This document shows, piece by piece, positions 46,771 through 55,074 of a stretch of 64,000 nucleotides of DNA (position 1 is the stretch's first letter; the number at the start of each line of letters is the position of its first letter). This stretch comes from CAYMND01 sp964465065 (GTDB lineage Bacteria; Acidobacteriota; Aminicenantia; UBA2199). Under the pieces are notes generated by a model. That model worked only from the letters and a program-made list of their open reading frames with translations. It ran no database searches and was not told the origin of the DNA. The DNA is taken from positions 23,378-87,377 of the forward strand of contig CAYXHZ010000007.1 of NCBI GenBank assembly GCA_964465065.1. The letters run 5' to 3'. A program made the position numbers and the translations under genes.

Positions 46771-47964
46771 CTACAGCCCTAATTTCGCACGCAAATCGGC
46801 CGGAAGGGCATCCTTGTGGACCATGACGGCCACAGTCTTCAGGCGGAGGTAAGACCTGGACAGGTAGACGTAACCGTTGTACATCCTATCGGTGCCATGA
46901 GAATTTTTGGTCAGGTAAAAAGGCGTTCCCTTCTGATCTTTGGCCAACCCGACAATGTGCATCAGATGATCATCGGTGGTCGAGAAACTGGCAAAGGTCT
47001 CCTGGCGCATCTCCTGAGTGACTTGCTTTTCGGCCACCGGAGCCGTCGGCTTTTCCAGGCGTTCGGCCTCAGTCTTGTCTTCCCAGTCCTTGACGGGTAC
47101 GATCCCGTAACCGGTGTCTTTGGTGGAAAAATCTTTTTCGCTGACATCCCCATCCCAAACGACAGAATAACCGGTTCGGAGGGCATGGTTGACCACGGAC
47201 TCCAAATCGTCGATCGGCAGATTGTAATAATCCGGATTGAAGGCCCAGTTGTCGGGAATTTCCAGACGAATCCGTTCATAGAACGGGTGATGGCTGTAGG
47301 AAGTCAACTCGACATAATCATCGGGATCGATCTGCATGTACTCTTTCAAGAAAGTCTGCGGTGTATAGGGTTTACCCTCGTATTCGAAACTCTGCGGAAT
47401 CGGTCCCAGGTAGCTGTCCAAAACCGCGGCCAGGGCTTTCGGCCACTGCGGAGTCACCCGTTCTTCCCATCTCTTGTTCAGAACTCCTTCCAGCATGCCC
47501 TGCAAGACCCGGGACAATTCGCCATGGTTGTGTTCCTTCTCCCAGGACATCATCCCGGAATACACAGCCTCCGGCACCGCGCCGTGCTTGCGGAACATAT
47601 CCATCACGTCGTGGCCCTGGCCACCAGCGCTGAAATTGGCCGATCCATGTAGCCGGATGTAGCTGTCTGCCTTGTCGATATAGGCGTTGCGGACCGTAAA
47701 CATTTCCGAGAGATCGATGACGGGCTTGCCCATACGCAGCAACTCGGATTCGATCATGGAGGTGGTGGCGAAGCACCAACAGGTTCCGGTTCTGGCCTGG
47801 CTCTTGACCGGAGTCCGCTTCACTTCCACCTCGGTGGTGAACTGATAGGCGCTCTTTTGCTTTTCCTTGTCGGGTTTCCTGTCAGCCGCTAAGGCATTGA
47901 GTCCCAGCATGCCCAGCGACAGAAACAGGGATACGAAAAATCGAGTCCCAATTGTTCTGTTCAT
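46771..47964 (-). CDS. Exported C1-family (papain/aminopeptidase C-like) cysteine peptidase
   Basis: A 397-residue protein with a signal peptide (about 7-26). The active-site region is VKSQARTGTCWCFATTSMIE: Gln of the oxyanion hole and the nucleophilic Cys before Trp. The catalytic His is in DDHLMHIVGLAKDQKG and the Asn in YLTKNSHGTD. The layout (C-x60+ insert, LSEMFTVRNAYIDKA) resembles bleomycin-hydrolase/PepC (C1B) enzymes rather than secreted papain forms; an exported C1B enzyme is less usual. It is 2 bp downstream of the DPP IV-like gene, so both probably act on peptides in the periplasm. Confidence 0.88.
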   Translation of the reverse strand: MNRTIGTRFFVSLFLSLGMLGLNALAADRKPDKEKQKSAYQFTTEVEVKRTPVKSQARTGTCWCFATTSMIESELLRMGKPVIDLSEMFTVRNAYIDKADSYIRLHGSANFSAGGQGHDVMDMFRKHGAVPEAVYSGMMSWEKEHNHGELSRVLQGMLEGVLNKRWEERVTPQWPKALAAVLDSYLGPIPQSFEYEGKPYTPQTFLKEYMQIDPDDYVELTSYSHHPFYERIRLEIPDNWAFNPDYYNLPIDDLESVVNHALRTGYSVVWDGDVSEKDFSTKDTGYGIVPVKDWEDKTEAERLEKPTAPVAEKQVTQEMRQETFASFSTTDDHLMHIVGLAKDQKGTPFYLTKNSHGTDRMYNGYVYLSRSYLRLKTVAVMVHKDALPADLRAKLGL

Positions 47965-47966
47965 TG

Positions 47967-50129
47967 TTATTTCTCCATGATAAAAGGTTTATCGAAAAAC
48001 GAACGCATCCAGAAATCCATGCTCAGACGACGATCGAACTCCCGTTTGGGGCCGCGGATTCCGTGGCGGCTTCGAGGATAAATCATCATTTGAAACGGTT
48101 TATGGGCATCCTGGAGCCGGTCGGCCAATTGCATGGTGTTCTGCATATGCACATTGTCATCCACCGTACCGTGGGTCAGCAGCAGGCCGTCCCGGTACTG
48201 GTCGACATAAGTGAGTACCGATGCTTCACGGTAACCGTCGGGGTTCTGCTGAGGGGTATCCATGAAACGTTCGGTGTAAACGGAATCGTAGAGCTGCCAG
48301 TCGCAGACCGAGTATTGGGCGATACCGTACTTGAAGCGGTCTCCGGCCTTGACCAGGGCCAAAGCCGTGATGTAGCCGCCGTAGCTGCCGCCGGTGATTC
48401 CGATCCGTTCCGGATCGGCCAAACCGGAATTCACAAAGTAATCGACAACCGCGCTGTAATCGTTGATTTCCCAGTATCCCAAACGGCGATGCATGGCGTT
48501 CATGCCCGCCTTGCCGTGATGGCCGGCGCCGCGATGGTCGGCGCTGACGACGATGATCCCCTGCTGTGCCAGGTATTGATCGTTGAGAAAAGATCGGGGA
48601 AAGGAAGCGGTGACAGCCCGCGCGCCTGGTCCCCCGTAAACCTCGACAACGACCGGGTAGCGCCGCCCCGGCTGATAATCCGCAGGCAGGGTATAGATGA
48701 CAGGCAGTTCCAAGCCATCGGCGGTTTTGACACGAATCAATTTGGGCTGGGAAACTTTCAGCGATTTGTAGCGCTCACTCGTCGCGTCCGCCAGCACCTT
48801 TTTCTTTTTGGTCGCCACATTGACCAATTCGGTGAGTTGCGGCCGAGTCAGGGAGCTTCTCGTATCGACGAAAAAGCTGCCCTTGGGGGAAACGTTGCAC
48901 TGGTGATGCATGATGCCGTCGGTCATCCGTTCAATTTTTCCACCAGCCAAGTTCATGCGGTAGAGGTCGCAACGAGTCGAGTCTTCCTTGAAGGCCGAGA
49001 AAAAAATCTTGCCGCTGCGTGGATCTGCGGTATTGATGGAATCCACGGACCAGGGTCCACGGGTCAGCTGCACGGTCTTACCGCCCTTGTCGATCCGGTA
49101 CAGATGGTACCAGCCGTCCCGACTGCTGCGCAACAGGATCTGATCGGCGGGGAGAAAGAACAAATCCGATTCCTCGAAAAAGTCGATCCAGGCAGGCTGT
49201 GTCTCTTCATAAGCGACCCGGACCGTTCCACTCCCCATATCGCAGGCATACAGGCGGAAATGGTTCTGATCGCGGTTCAGCCACTGTACGTAAAGCAGAT
49301 CCTTTCTGTATTGTGAAAACCGCGGAAATGTCAGGTAATTTCCCTTCGTCTCCGGAACAGCGATCTGCACCTTCTTGAGGCTGACGGTATCAACCAGAAA
49401 CAGGCTGACCTCGGGATTGGCCGTTCCCGGTTTCGGGTAGCGCTGTTTCTCCAGTTTGCCGTACAGTTCGTTGAACCACAGGACCGGATAAACGCCGACC
49501 GCAGACTGGTCGAAACGCAGAAAGGCCAGTTTGTTTCCGTCCGAAGAGAACCAGAAAGCGCTGTAATTGCTGCGCCGTCCCAGGATTTCCTCGTAATAGA
49601 CCCAGGAGGCGTAGCCGTTGAGGATCTGTTCGGAACCGTCATCGGTCAGTGCGATCTCGGATCCGGGACAGTCCATCCGCTGCAGGTAGAGGTTGCCGTT
49701 GCGGGTATAGGCCAAGTACCTGCCATCCGACGTCAACGAGGGGTTTTGTTCCTCGCCTGCCGTATCCGTCAACCGGGTCGCCTTTTTGGAACGGGAATCG
49801 AAATGATAGACATCGCCACTGTGCAGGTAGACGAACTGCGTCAAATCATCGCTGGCCGATTCGTACATCTCCGGAGCGATCCCCAGCGAACGAACCGCTT
49901 CCATCTGCGCTGGGTCCAGCAAGGGTTTCGTCTCGCCGCTGAGTGCATGACAACGCATCAGTCTGTTGTCCTGACGAAAGATGTAATGAGAGTCATCCAG
50001 CCAGTCCTGGACGAAAAAGCCGGGGAATCTCATGCCGGTTTCGAGCTCTTTCCAAGTCACCTTTTCCTGAGCCGTCAGCGCGGTCAGACCCAACACGAAC
50101 ACAATGATATACCGGAGCGATGATGTCAT
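47967..50129 (-). CDS. Dipeptidyl peptidase IV family (S9B) serine peptidase
   Basis: A 720-residue exported peptidase with a signal peptide (about 1-22). An eight-bladed propeller precedes the alpha/beta-hydrolase domain. The amino-terminal anchor double-Glu is in YYEEILGRRSNYSAF. The catalytic Ser is in GITGGSYGGYITALAL, Asp in HGTVDDNVHMQNT and His in YPRSRHGIRG. It cleaves X-Pro or X-Ala dipeptides from peptide N-termini. AGGAGG lies 7 bp before the ATG at 50129; the ORF start at 50192 is unlikely. It is the first gene of a two-gene peptidase operon. Confidence 0.93.
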   Translation of the reverse strand: MTSSLRYIIVFVLGLTALTAQEKVTWKELETGMRFPGFFVQDWLDDSHYIFRQDNRLMRCHALSGETKPLLDPAQMEAVRSLGIAPEMYESASDDLTQFVYLHSGDVYHFDSRSKKATRLTDTAGEEQNPSLTSDGRYLAYTRNGNLYLQRMDCPGSEIALTDDGSEQILNGYASWVYYEEILGRRSNYSAFWFSSDGNKLAFLRFDQSAVGVYPVLWFNELYGKLEKQRYPKPGTANPEVSLFLVDTVSLKKVQIAVPETKGNYLTFPRFSQYRKDLLYVQWLNRDQNHFRLYACDMGSGTVRVAYEETQPAWIDFFEESDLFFLPADQILLRSSRDGWYHLYRIDKGGKTVQLTRGPWSVDSINTADPRSGKIFFSAFKEDSTRCDLYRMNLAGGKIERMTDGIMHHQCNVSPKGSFFVDTRSSLTRPQLTELVNVATKKKKVLADATSERYKSLKVSQPKLIRVKTADGLELPVIYTLPADYQPGRRYPVVVEVYGGPGARAVTASFPRSFLNDQYLAQQGIIVVSADHRGAGHHGKAGMNAMHRRLGYWEINDYSAVVDYFVNSGLADPERIGITGGSYGGYITALALVKAGDRFKYGIAQYSVCDWQLYDSVYTERFMDTPQQNPDGYREASVLTYVDQYRDGLLLTHGTVDDNVHMQNTMQLADRLQDAHKPFQMMIYPRSRHGIRGPKREFDRRLSMDFWMRSFFDKPFIMEK

Positions 50130-50316
50130 AACCTGCCTCCTGATGGTTTTCCTGTTGATTCTATGATTTTTGCAACACTTTTGCCATACCATAATCTCCG
50201 CCAGGGCCGAAAAAGATGATCATAATGGTGAACGGCTAAATCACCATGACGAGGCGGTTTACGCCACAAGGCGAGCTCAGCCGCCTGGCACTGTCGCATG
50301 TTTTTTCCATACCTGT

Positions 50317-50322
50317 TACAAT
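50317..50322 (+). promoter_or_regulatory. Possible extended -10 box for hflKC
   Basis: TGTTACAAT (TG, one base, TACAAT) lies about 28 bp before the hflK ATG. No good -35 is visible in the 221-bp region 50130-50350, which otherwise holds nothing I recognise. Confidence 0.35.
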
Positions 50323-50350
50323 CAACTCATTCACCCAGGAGGTAAGCCCC

Positions 50351-51346
50351 ATGGAAGACAATGTCGTTGACCTGCGCGAGCTGCAGAAGAAGATCAACCC
50401 GCGCGCCATCGCCCTGGTCATACTCGGCCTCGTGCTGATCGTTTCCCTTTTCTCCAGTTTCTACATCGTCGACCAGCAGGAGGAGGCCATCGTTCTCCGT
50501 TTCGGGAAATACGCCCGGACCAGCGGTCCCGGCCTCCATTTCAAGCTGCCTTTCGGAATCGAAAAAAACCTCAATGTGGCGGTCCGCAAGGAATGGGACG
50601 AGGAATTCGGATACCGGACAAGCGAACCCGGCATGGTCAGCCGCTTCTCCAACGAAAACTTCGAAGACGAATCCTGGATGCTTTCCGGCGACCTCAACAT
50701 CGTCGATGTCAAATGGGTCATCCGGTACAAGATCACCGATGCCTTCGACTGGCTGTTCAATGTCGACAACCAGAAGAAAACAGTCCGTGACATGTCGCAA
50801 TCGGTCATCAACCAACTGGTCGGCGACCGCACCATCTTCGATGTCATGCGCAACGAACGGAAAACCATCGAGGATCAGGGCCTGGTCATGATGAACAAGT
50901 ATTACAGCCTGTACAAGATCGGCATCGAGGTCGTCTCGGTCAAGCTGCTCAACATCGTCCCGCCGGTCGGCACGGTTCAGGACGCATTCGAGGATGTCAA
51001 CAAGGCCATTCAAGACCGAAACCGGTTTATCAACGAGGGCAAGGAAGCCTACAACAACGCCATCCCCAAAGCCCGGGGCGTTGCCAAACAGACTGTACAG
51101 GAAGCGGAAGGGTACGCCATCGAGCAGGTCAACCTGGCCACCGGCGACGTGGCCCGTTTCAACGCCGTACTGGGACAGTACCAGAAGAATCCGCGCGTCA
51201 TCCGCCAACGTCTTTATTATGAAATTTACGAAAAAATACTGGCCAACAAGGAAAATCTGGAACTGATCGACAAGAGACTCAAGAATTTCCTGCCTTTCAA
51301 ATCGCTGGGAATACCACAGGCCGACAAGGAAGGGGGACAGAAATGA
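50351..51346 (+). CDS. hflK: HflK, membrane-anchored SPFH/prohibitin protein
   Basis: A 331-residue SPFH protein. It has a single span (ALVILGLVLIVSLFSSFYIV, about residues 21-40), then the SPFH fold starting with QQEEAIVLRFGKYAR and ending in the long helical segment with AIQDRNRFINEGKEAYN. Typical HflK ends in a polyglutamine/Gly tail; this one is short. HflK and HflC form cage complexes around FtsH proteases in the inner membrane. AGGAGG precedes the ATG at 50351. The stop overlaps hflC by 4 bp. Confidence 0.93.
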   Translation: MEDNVVDLRELQKKINPRAIALVILGLVLIVSLFSSFYIVDQQEEAIVLRFGKYARTSGPGLHFKLPFGIEKNLNVAVRKEWDEEFGYRTSEPGMVSRFSNENFEDESWMLSGDLNIVDVKWVIRYKITDAFDWLFNVDNQKKTVRDMSQSVINQLVGDRTIFDVMRNERKTIEDQGLVMMNKYYSLYKIGIEVVSVKLLNIVPPVGTVQDAFEDVNKAIQDRNRFINEGKEAYNNAIPKARGVAKQTVQEAEGYAIEQVNLATGDVARFNAVLGQYQKNPRVIRQRLYYEIYEKILANKENLELIDKRLKNFLPFKSLGIPQADKEGGQK

Positions 51347-52338
51347 AAAAGATCAAAACCGTAATGATCATCACCCTCATCGTCGTCGTCATGGTTCTGA
51401 TGGCCGGTCCGTTTTACATCGTCAACGAAGCCGAGTTGGCCGTCCGCGCCCGGTTCGGTAAAATCATCGACATTCAGTCGACTGCCGGGCTCAAGATCAA
51501 GATGCCTTTCGTCGATACCATCCTGACCTACCCCAAGCGCATTCTGTCCTGGGACGGCGACGCCCAGCGCGTCCCGACCGCCGAGAATCAATTCATCATC
51601 GTCGATACCACCGCCCGCTGGCGCATATCCGACGCCAAACTGTTCTACGAGAATCTCAAGGAACTTCCCAGGGCGCTGCAGCGGCTGGATCAGACCATCG
51701 ACTCCAAAGTCCGGGATGTCGTCGCCAACAACAAGCTGATCGAAGCCGTCCGCAACAGCAACATCATCAACCAGATCAAGCGCGAGAACGCCTTCCTGGA
51801 GAACAGCGAATCCGAACTCGAGGCCGACCCCAACGATATGGAGGAGATTTCCACCATCACCCAGCAGGAATTCCCCCAGGTTCAGAGCGGCCGGGAAGTT
51901 CTCTCCAAATCCATGCTGGATCTGGCGCAGCCTGAATTGAACAAGCTAGGCATCGAATTGATCGACATCGTCATACGCCAGGTCAAATACTCCGAGGACC
52001 TGACCCAGAGCGTATACGCCCGCATGATCAAAGAACGCAATCAGATCGCCCAGTTCTTCCGTTCCCAGGGTGAAGGCGCCAAGGCCAACTGGCTGGGCAG
52101 AATGGAACGCGAGTTGAGAACCGTCAATTCCGAAGCCGAGCGAATCGCCAAGGAAATCAAGGCCAAAGCCGACGCCGAAGCGCTGGACATCCGTAACCGC
52201 TCGTATTCCAAGGATCCCGAGTTCGCCGATTTCTGGATGGCTTTGATTCAGTATCAGCAGTTGTTGCCGGAGTTGAAGAAGATCATGACTACAGATTCGG
52301 ACTTTTTCAAATACCTGTACAGTCCAAACGGGAAATAA
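51343..52338 (+). CDS. hflC: HflC, membrane-anchored SPFH/prohibitin protein
   Basis: A 331-residue SPFH protein with an N-terminal membrane span (about residues 5-28), YIVNEAELAVRARFGKI, MPFVDTILTYPKRILSWDG, DTTARWRISDAKLFYENL and the C-terminal VKYSEDLTQSVYARMIKERNQIAQFFRSQGEGAKA helix. The last segment is the HflC signature. It partners HflK. An insert with many acidic residues (NSESELEADPNDMEEIS) stands near residue 152. The GHKL/transglutaminase gene starts 18 bp later. Confidence 0.94.
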   Translation: MKKIKTVMIITLIVVVMVLMAGPFYIVNEAELAVRARFGKIIDIQSTAGLKIKMPFVDTILTYPKRILSWDGDAQRVPTAENQFIIVDTTARWRISDAKLFYENLKELPRALQRLDQTIDSKVRDVVANNKLIEAVRNSNIINQIKRENAFLENSESELEADPNDMEEISTITQQEFPQVQSGREVLSKSMLDLAQPELNKLGIELIDIVIRQVKYSEDLTQSVYARMIKERNQIAQFFRSQGEGAKANWLGRMERELRTVNSEAERIAKEIKAKADAEALDIRNRSYSKDPEFADFWMALIQYQQLLPELKKIMTTDSDFFKYLYSPNGK

Positions 52339-52356
52339 ACGATCGACCCGGTCAGC

Positions 52357-55074
52357 ATGATGACGCAGACCGTCGAGCAGGAACTATACCGCTGGATCGA
52401 GGCCAGTCACCTCGAATACGGCGGTGACCCCTGGTGTTTTCTGCGTGAACTTGCCCAGAACAGTCGTGATGCCGATGCAACCCGGATCGAAGTGACCAGT
52501 GGAACACTGGACAGCGGGGATGAATGGATCAGCTTTTGCGACAACGGCAAGGGAATGGCCTGGTCCAGCGCCCAATCCTTCCTGCTCAAGCTCTATGCCT
52601 CCAGCAAGGATGAACGGGAGGATTATGCGGGAACGTTCGGAGTCGGTTTCTGGACGGTGCTGCTGTTTGCTCCAAGCTTGATCCTGATTTCCAGTCGGAC
52701 CGAGGACGAAAGCTGGGGATTGAAAATCGACCAGCACCTGCAAATCAACCGCCAGCAATGCGATCTGGAAACCCGAGGTACCTCGATCACCCTGATCCGC
52801 GAGCGCCGCTTTGCCGACGCCGCGGAATTCCGAGCTGCGATCACGGACCGGGTCACTTACTATTGTCGTTTCCTGACTTGCCGGTTCAGCGACCGTCCCC
52901 TGCACACCTTCTGCGAGGGACAGCGCATCAGTTCGGAACTGACCCTGGGGCTGCCTCATGAATTCCGCTTCAAAAGCCGTAAGCTGCGCGGGGTAGTGGC
53001 CATCACCAGCTCACCCAAGGTCGAGTTGCTGGTCAAGGGCATTCCGGTCTGGCTGGGTTGCAGTCTGAACGAACTGAAAAACCTCCACAACGGAGCTCCC
53101 TCGCCGAGCGTCACCGTCGGCGACTTCGACCAGGCACCGGCTTTCCTCATCGATGCCCGGCGTCTGAAAGTATCCTTCACACGTCGGGAGGTCATTCACG
53201 ACAAAGAGTTGAACGCCATCATAGGCCAGGCCCATAAGGCCCTGTCCATGCATCTGGAAAAGCAGGCAGCTCGAGCTTTCCCGCCCAGACTGGGTCAAAC
53301 GATACGGCACTGGTTCTCTTTGCGCCGGAGCCGGGTTCTGTTGCTGATGCTGCTCATGATTCTGATTCTGCCGCTGGTTTTGTACACGTTCAACAACTGG
53401 CTGCATGTACCGCTCCAGACTGTATACAATCCGAGTCCGACGGCACTCAGCCCCTCCATTTACCGGGGTTCTATACCCGATCAAGCCACGGCACGCCCCG
53501 TTCTTCCCTACCGGCTCACCTACTCGCCGCCCGTCCCGTTGTACCTCCGTTGGTTCACGGCCGGCCGATTCGACGAAAAAAAAGGCTGGCAATACAGCCC
53601 CGATCAACCGGATATGCATTTCGAACAACGGAACGATCTCGACCTTACTGCCCGCATCACCATCACACTCCAGCAATTCAGCGCGGAGCGCATCCCGGTA
53701 TTGCTGCCTGCCCTGACACGCAATTTCCGCCTCTTTTCCGCCTCGCCGCACCCCTTGCTGCCCCGTCCGGTGATTTCCCAGGACAATGTGTACTTCGATT
53801 TGCCTGCCGGCTTGACCAAGATCATCTACCAGGTCGACGAGCCAGCCCCGGCGGCCAGCCCAGATACGGTACCGGAATTCTGGCTGCAATGTCCGGGAAT
53901 CGATACCTGGCCACAGTCATGGCAGACCATGATCATCCAGGGACGCAAAGCCAGCGAGCTGGATCGCATCTACCTGGTCCAAAGGATCATGACCGCCAAT
54001 TTTTTTTACCAGGCCGGACAAAAGCAACCAGGCAAAGCCATCAGCGACGCCGGGGCATCCTGGCTGGAACGTGTCCTGGAAGCCGGTATGGGCGATTGCG
54101 ACCTGATCAACGGTTTTGCAGTTCTCCTGTTACGCAACCTGGGTATTCCGGCCAGACTGGTCATCGGCTGGCAAGGCCGTGACGGTTCCCTGACCGATGA
54201 ACTGCATGCCTGGGGAGAAGCACTCGTCAACGGCAACTGGATGATTCTGGATTACATCTCCCTGCTGCCGCAGTGGCCACGCTCCAAGCTGCCGATGGCT
54301 GACATCACCCCTCTGGGCCAGTACATCATTCCACTGTCTTTGATCGTAGCCGGAGTGCTCATCCTGTCTGTCCTGATCGTCCTGCTAAAGAGTCGCTTTT
54401 CCACCGTAACCCGGACCATCCCTCATCCCGCCGCCATCGCGGAAAGTCCGGATTCCATCCGTCTCCGCCTCATTCAAAGCGCCCGCAGCGCTGTATTGCA
54501 TCCCCGTCTCTGGGGTAGTCAGAACGCAATCTGGGACCTGCGCCTCTTGCCGTCCATTCCGGACCCGATCAGTCTCAGGGAGGCCGTATCCGCCTTCAAC
54601 AAGGGCAGACTGATGGTCATCACCGATCCCGATCAGCCGCCATCTCCGCTGGTCAGGCCGCTGACGAAAAATCGCTTCATCCGCATCTGCAACAGCCCGA
54701 CCGACGAGATCTGTCGTCTGCTGCCCAAAAACCTCGATTTGACTGAGTTGTCCTGGCATGCCGCCAATCTGCCTCAGGATCCCCTGATCGAGGAGCTGAA
54801 CCGCCTGTTGCAAAAAGACCGCTGGGGTCGCTGGAAGATCGTTGAAACCGACTGTCTGGTCCGTAACGAGGCGCTGAGGTGGTTCGACTTGAGAGCCATC
54901 CACGGCGCAGCCTCCGCCTATGGTTCCAATCGCCTGATTCTGATCTCCAAAAGCATTCACCCGCCATTTGCTGACGGTCTGGACGCATGGGACTGGATTT
55001 GCGCCCATCACAGCGGTCTCAGCCTGCACACCATCCGGCGCATCACCCACAAGCTGCTGAAGAAGGACAGATGA
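52357..55074 (+). CDS. Membrane protein joining an Hsp90/MutL-type GHKL ATPase and a transglutaminase-like domain
   Basis: A 905-residue protein. Residues 1 to about 310 are a GHKL ATPase: N-box FLRELAQNSRDADA with Glu31 and Asn35, CDNGKGM (62-67), and GTFGVGF (92-98). They end with an SFTRREVIHDKEL segment like the second domain of Hsp90. One membrane span follows at about 327-349, then an extracytoplasmic part with a transglutaminase-like domain: Cys581 in GDCDLINGF, His617 in ELHAWGEA and Asp632 in MILDY. A second span is at about 657-680 and a 225-residue cytoplasmic tail of unknown type ends the chain. No histidine-kinase domain is present. It lies 18 bp after hflC and overlaps the next gene by 4 bp. 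I infer a role in membrane protein handling; none is shown. Confidence 0.82.
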   Translation: MMTQTVEQELYRWIEASHLEYGGDPWCFLRELAQNSRDADATRIEVTSGTLDSGDEWISFCDNGKGMAWSSAQSFLLKLYASSKDEREDYAGTFGVGFWTVLLFAPSLILISSRTEDESWGLKIDQHLQINRQQCDLETRGTSITLIRERRFADAAEFRAAITDRVTYYCRFLTCRFSDRPLHTFCEGQRISSELTLGLPHEFRFKSRKLRGVVAITSSPKVELLVKGIPVWLGCSLNELKNLHNGAPSPSVTVGDFDQAPAFLIDARRLKVSFTRREVIHDKELNAIIGQAHKALSMHLEKQAARAFPPRLGQTIRHWFSLRRSRVLLLMLLMILILPLVLYTFNNWLHVPLQTVYNPSPTALSPSIYRGSIPDQATARPVLPYRLTYSPPVPLYLRWFTAGRFDEKKGWQYSPDQPDMHFEQRNDLDLTARITITLQQFSAERIPVLLPALTRNFRLFSASPHPLLPRPVISQDNVYFDLPAGLTKIIYQVDEPAPAASPDTVPEFWLQCPGIDTWPQSWQTMIIQGRKASELDRIYLVQRIMTANFFYQAGQKQPGKAISDAGASWLERVLEAGMGDCDLINGFAVLLLRNLGIPARLVIGWQGRDGSLTDELHAWGEALVNGNWMILDYISLLPQWPRSKLPMADITPLGQYIIPLSLIVAGVLILSVLIVLLKSRFSTVTRTIPHPAAIAESPDSIRLRLIQSARSAVLHPRLWGSQNAIWDLRLLPSIPDPISLREAVSAFNKGRLMVITDPDQPPSPLVRPLTKNRFIRICNSPTDEICRLLPKNLDLTELSWHAANLPQDPLIEELNRLLQKDRWGRWKIVETDCLVRNEALRWFDLRAIHGAASAYGSNRLILISKSIHPPFADGLDAWDWICAHHSGLSLHTIRRITHKLLKKDR

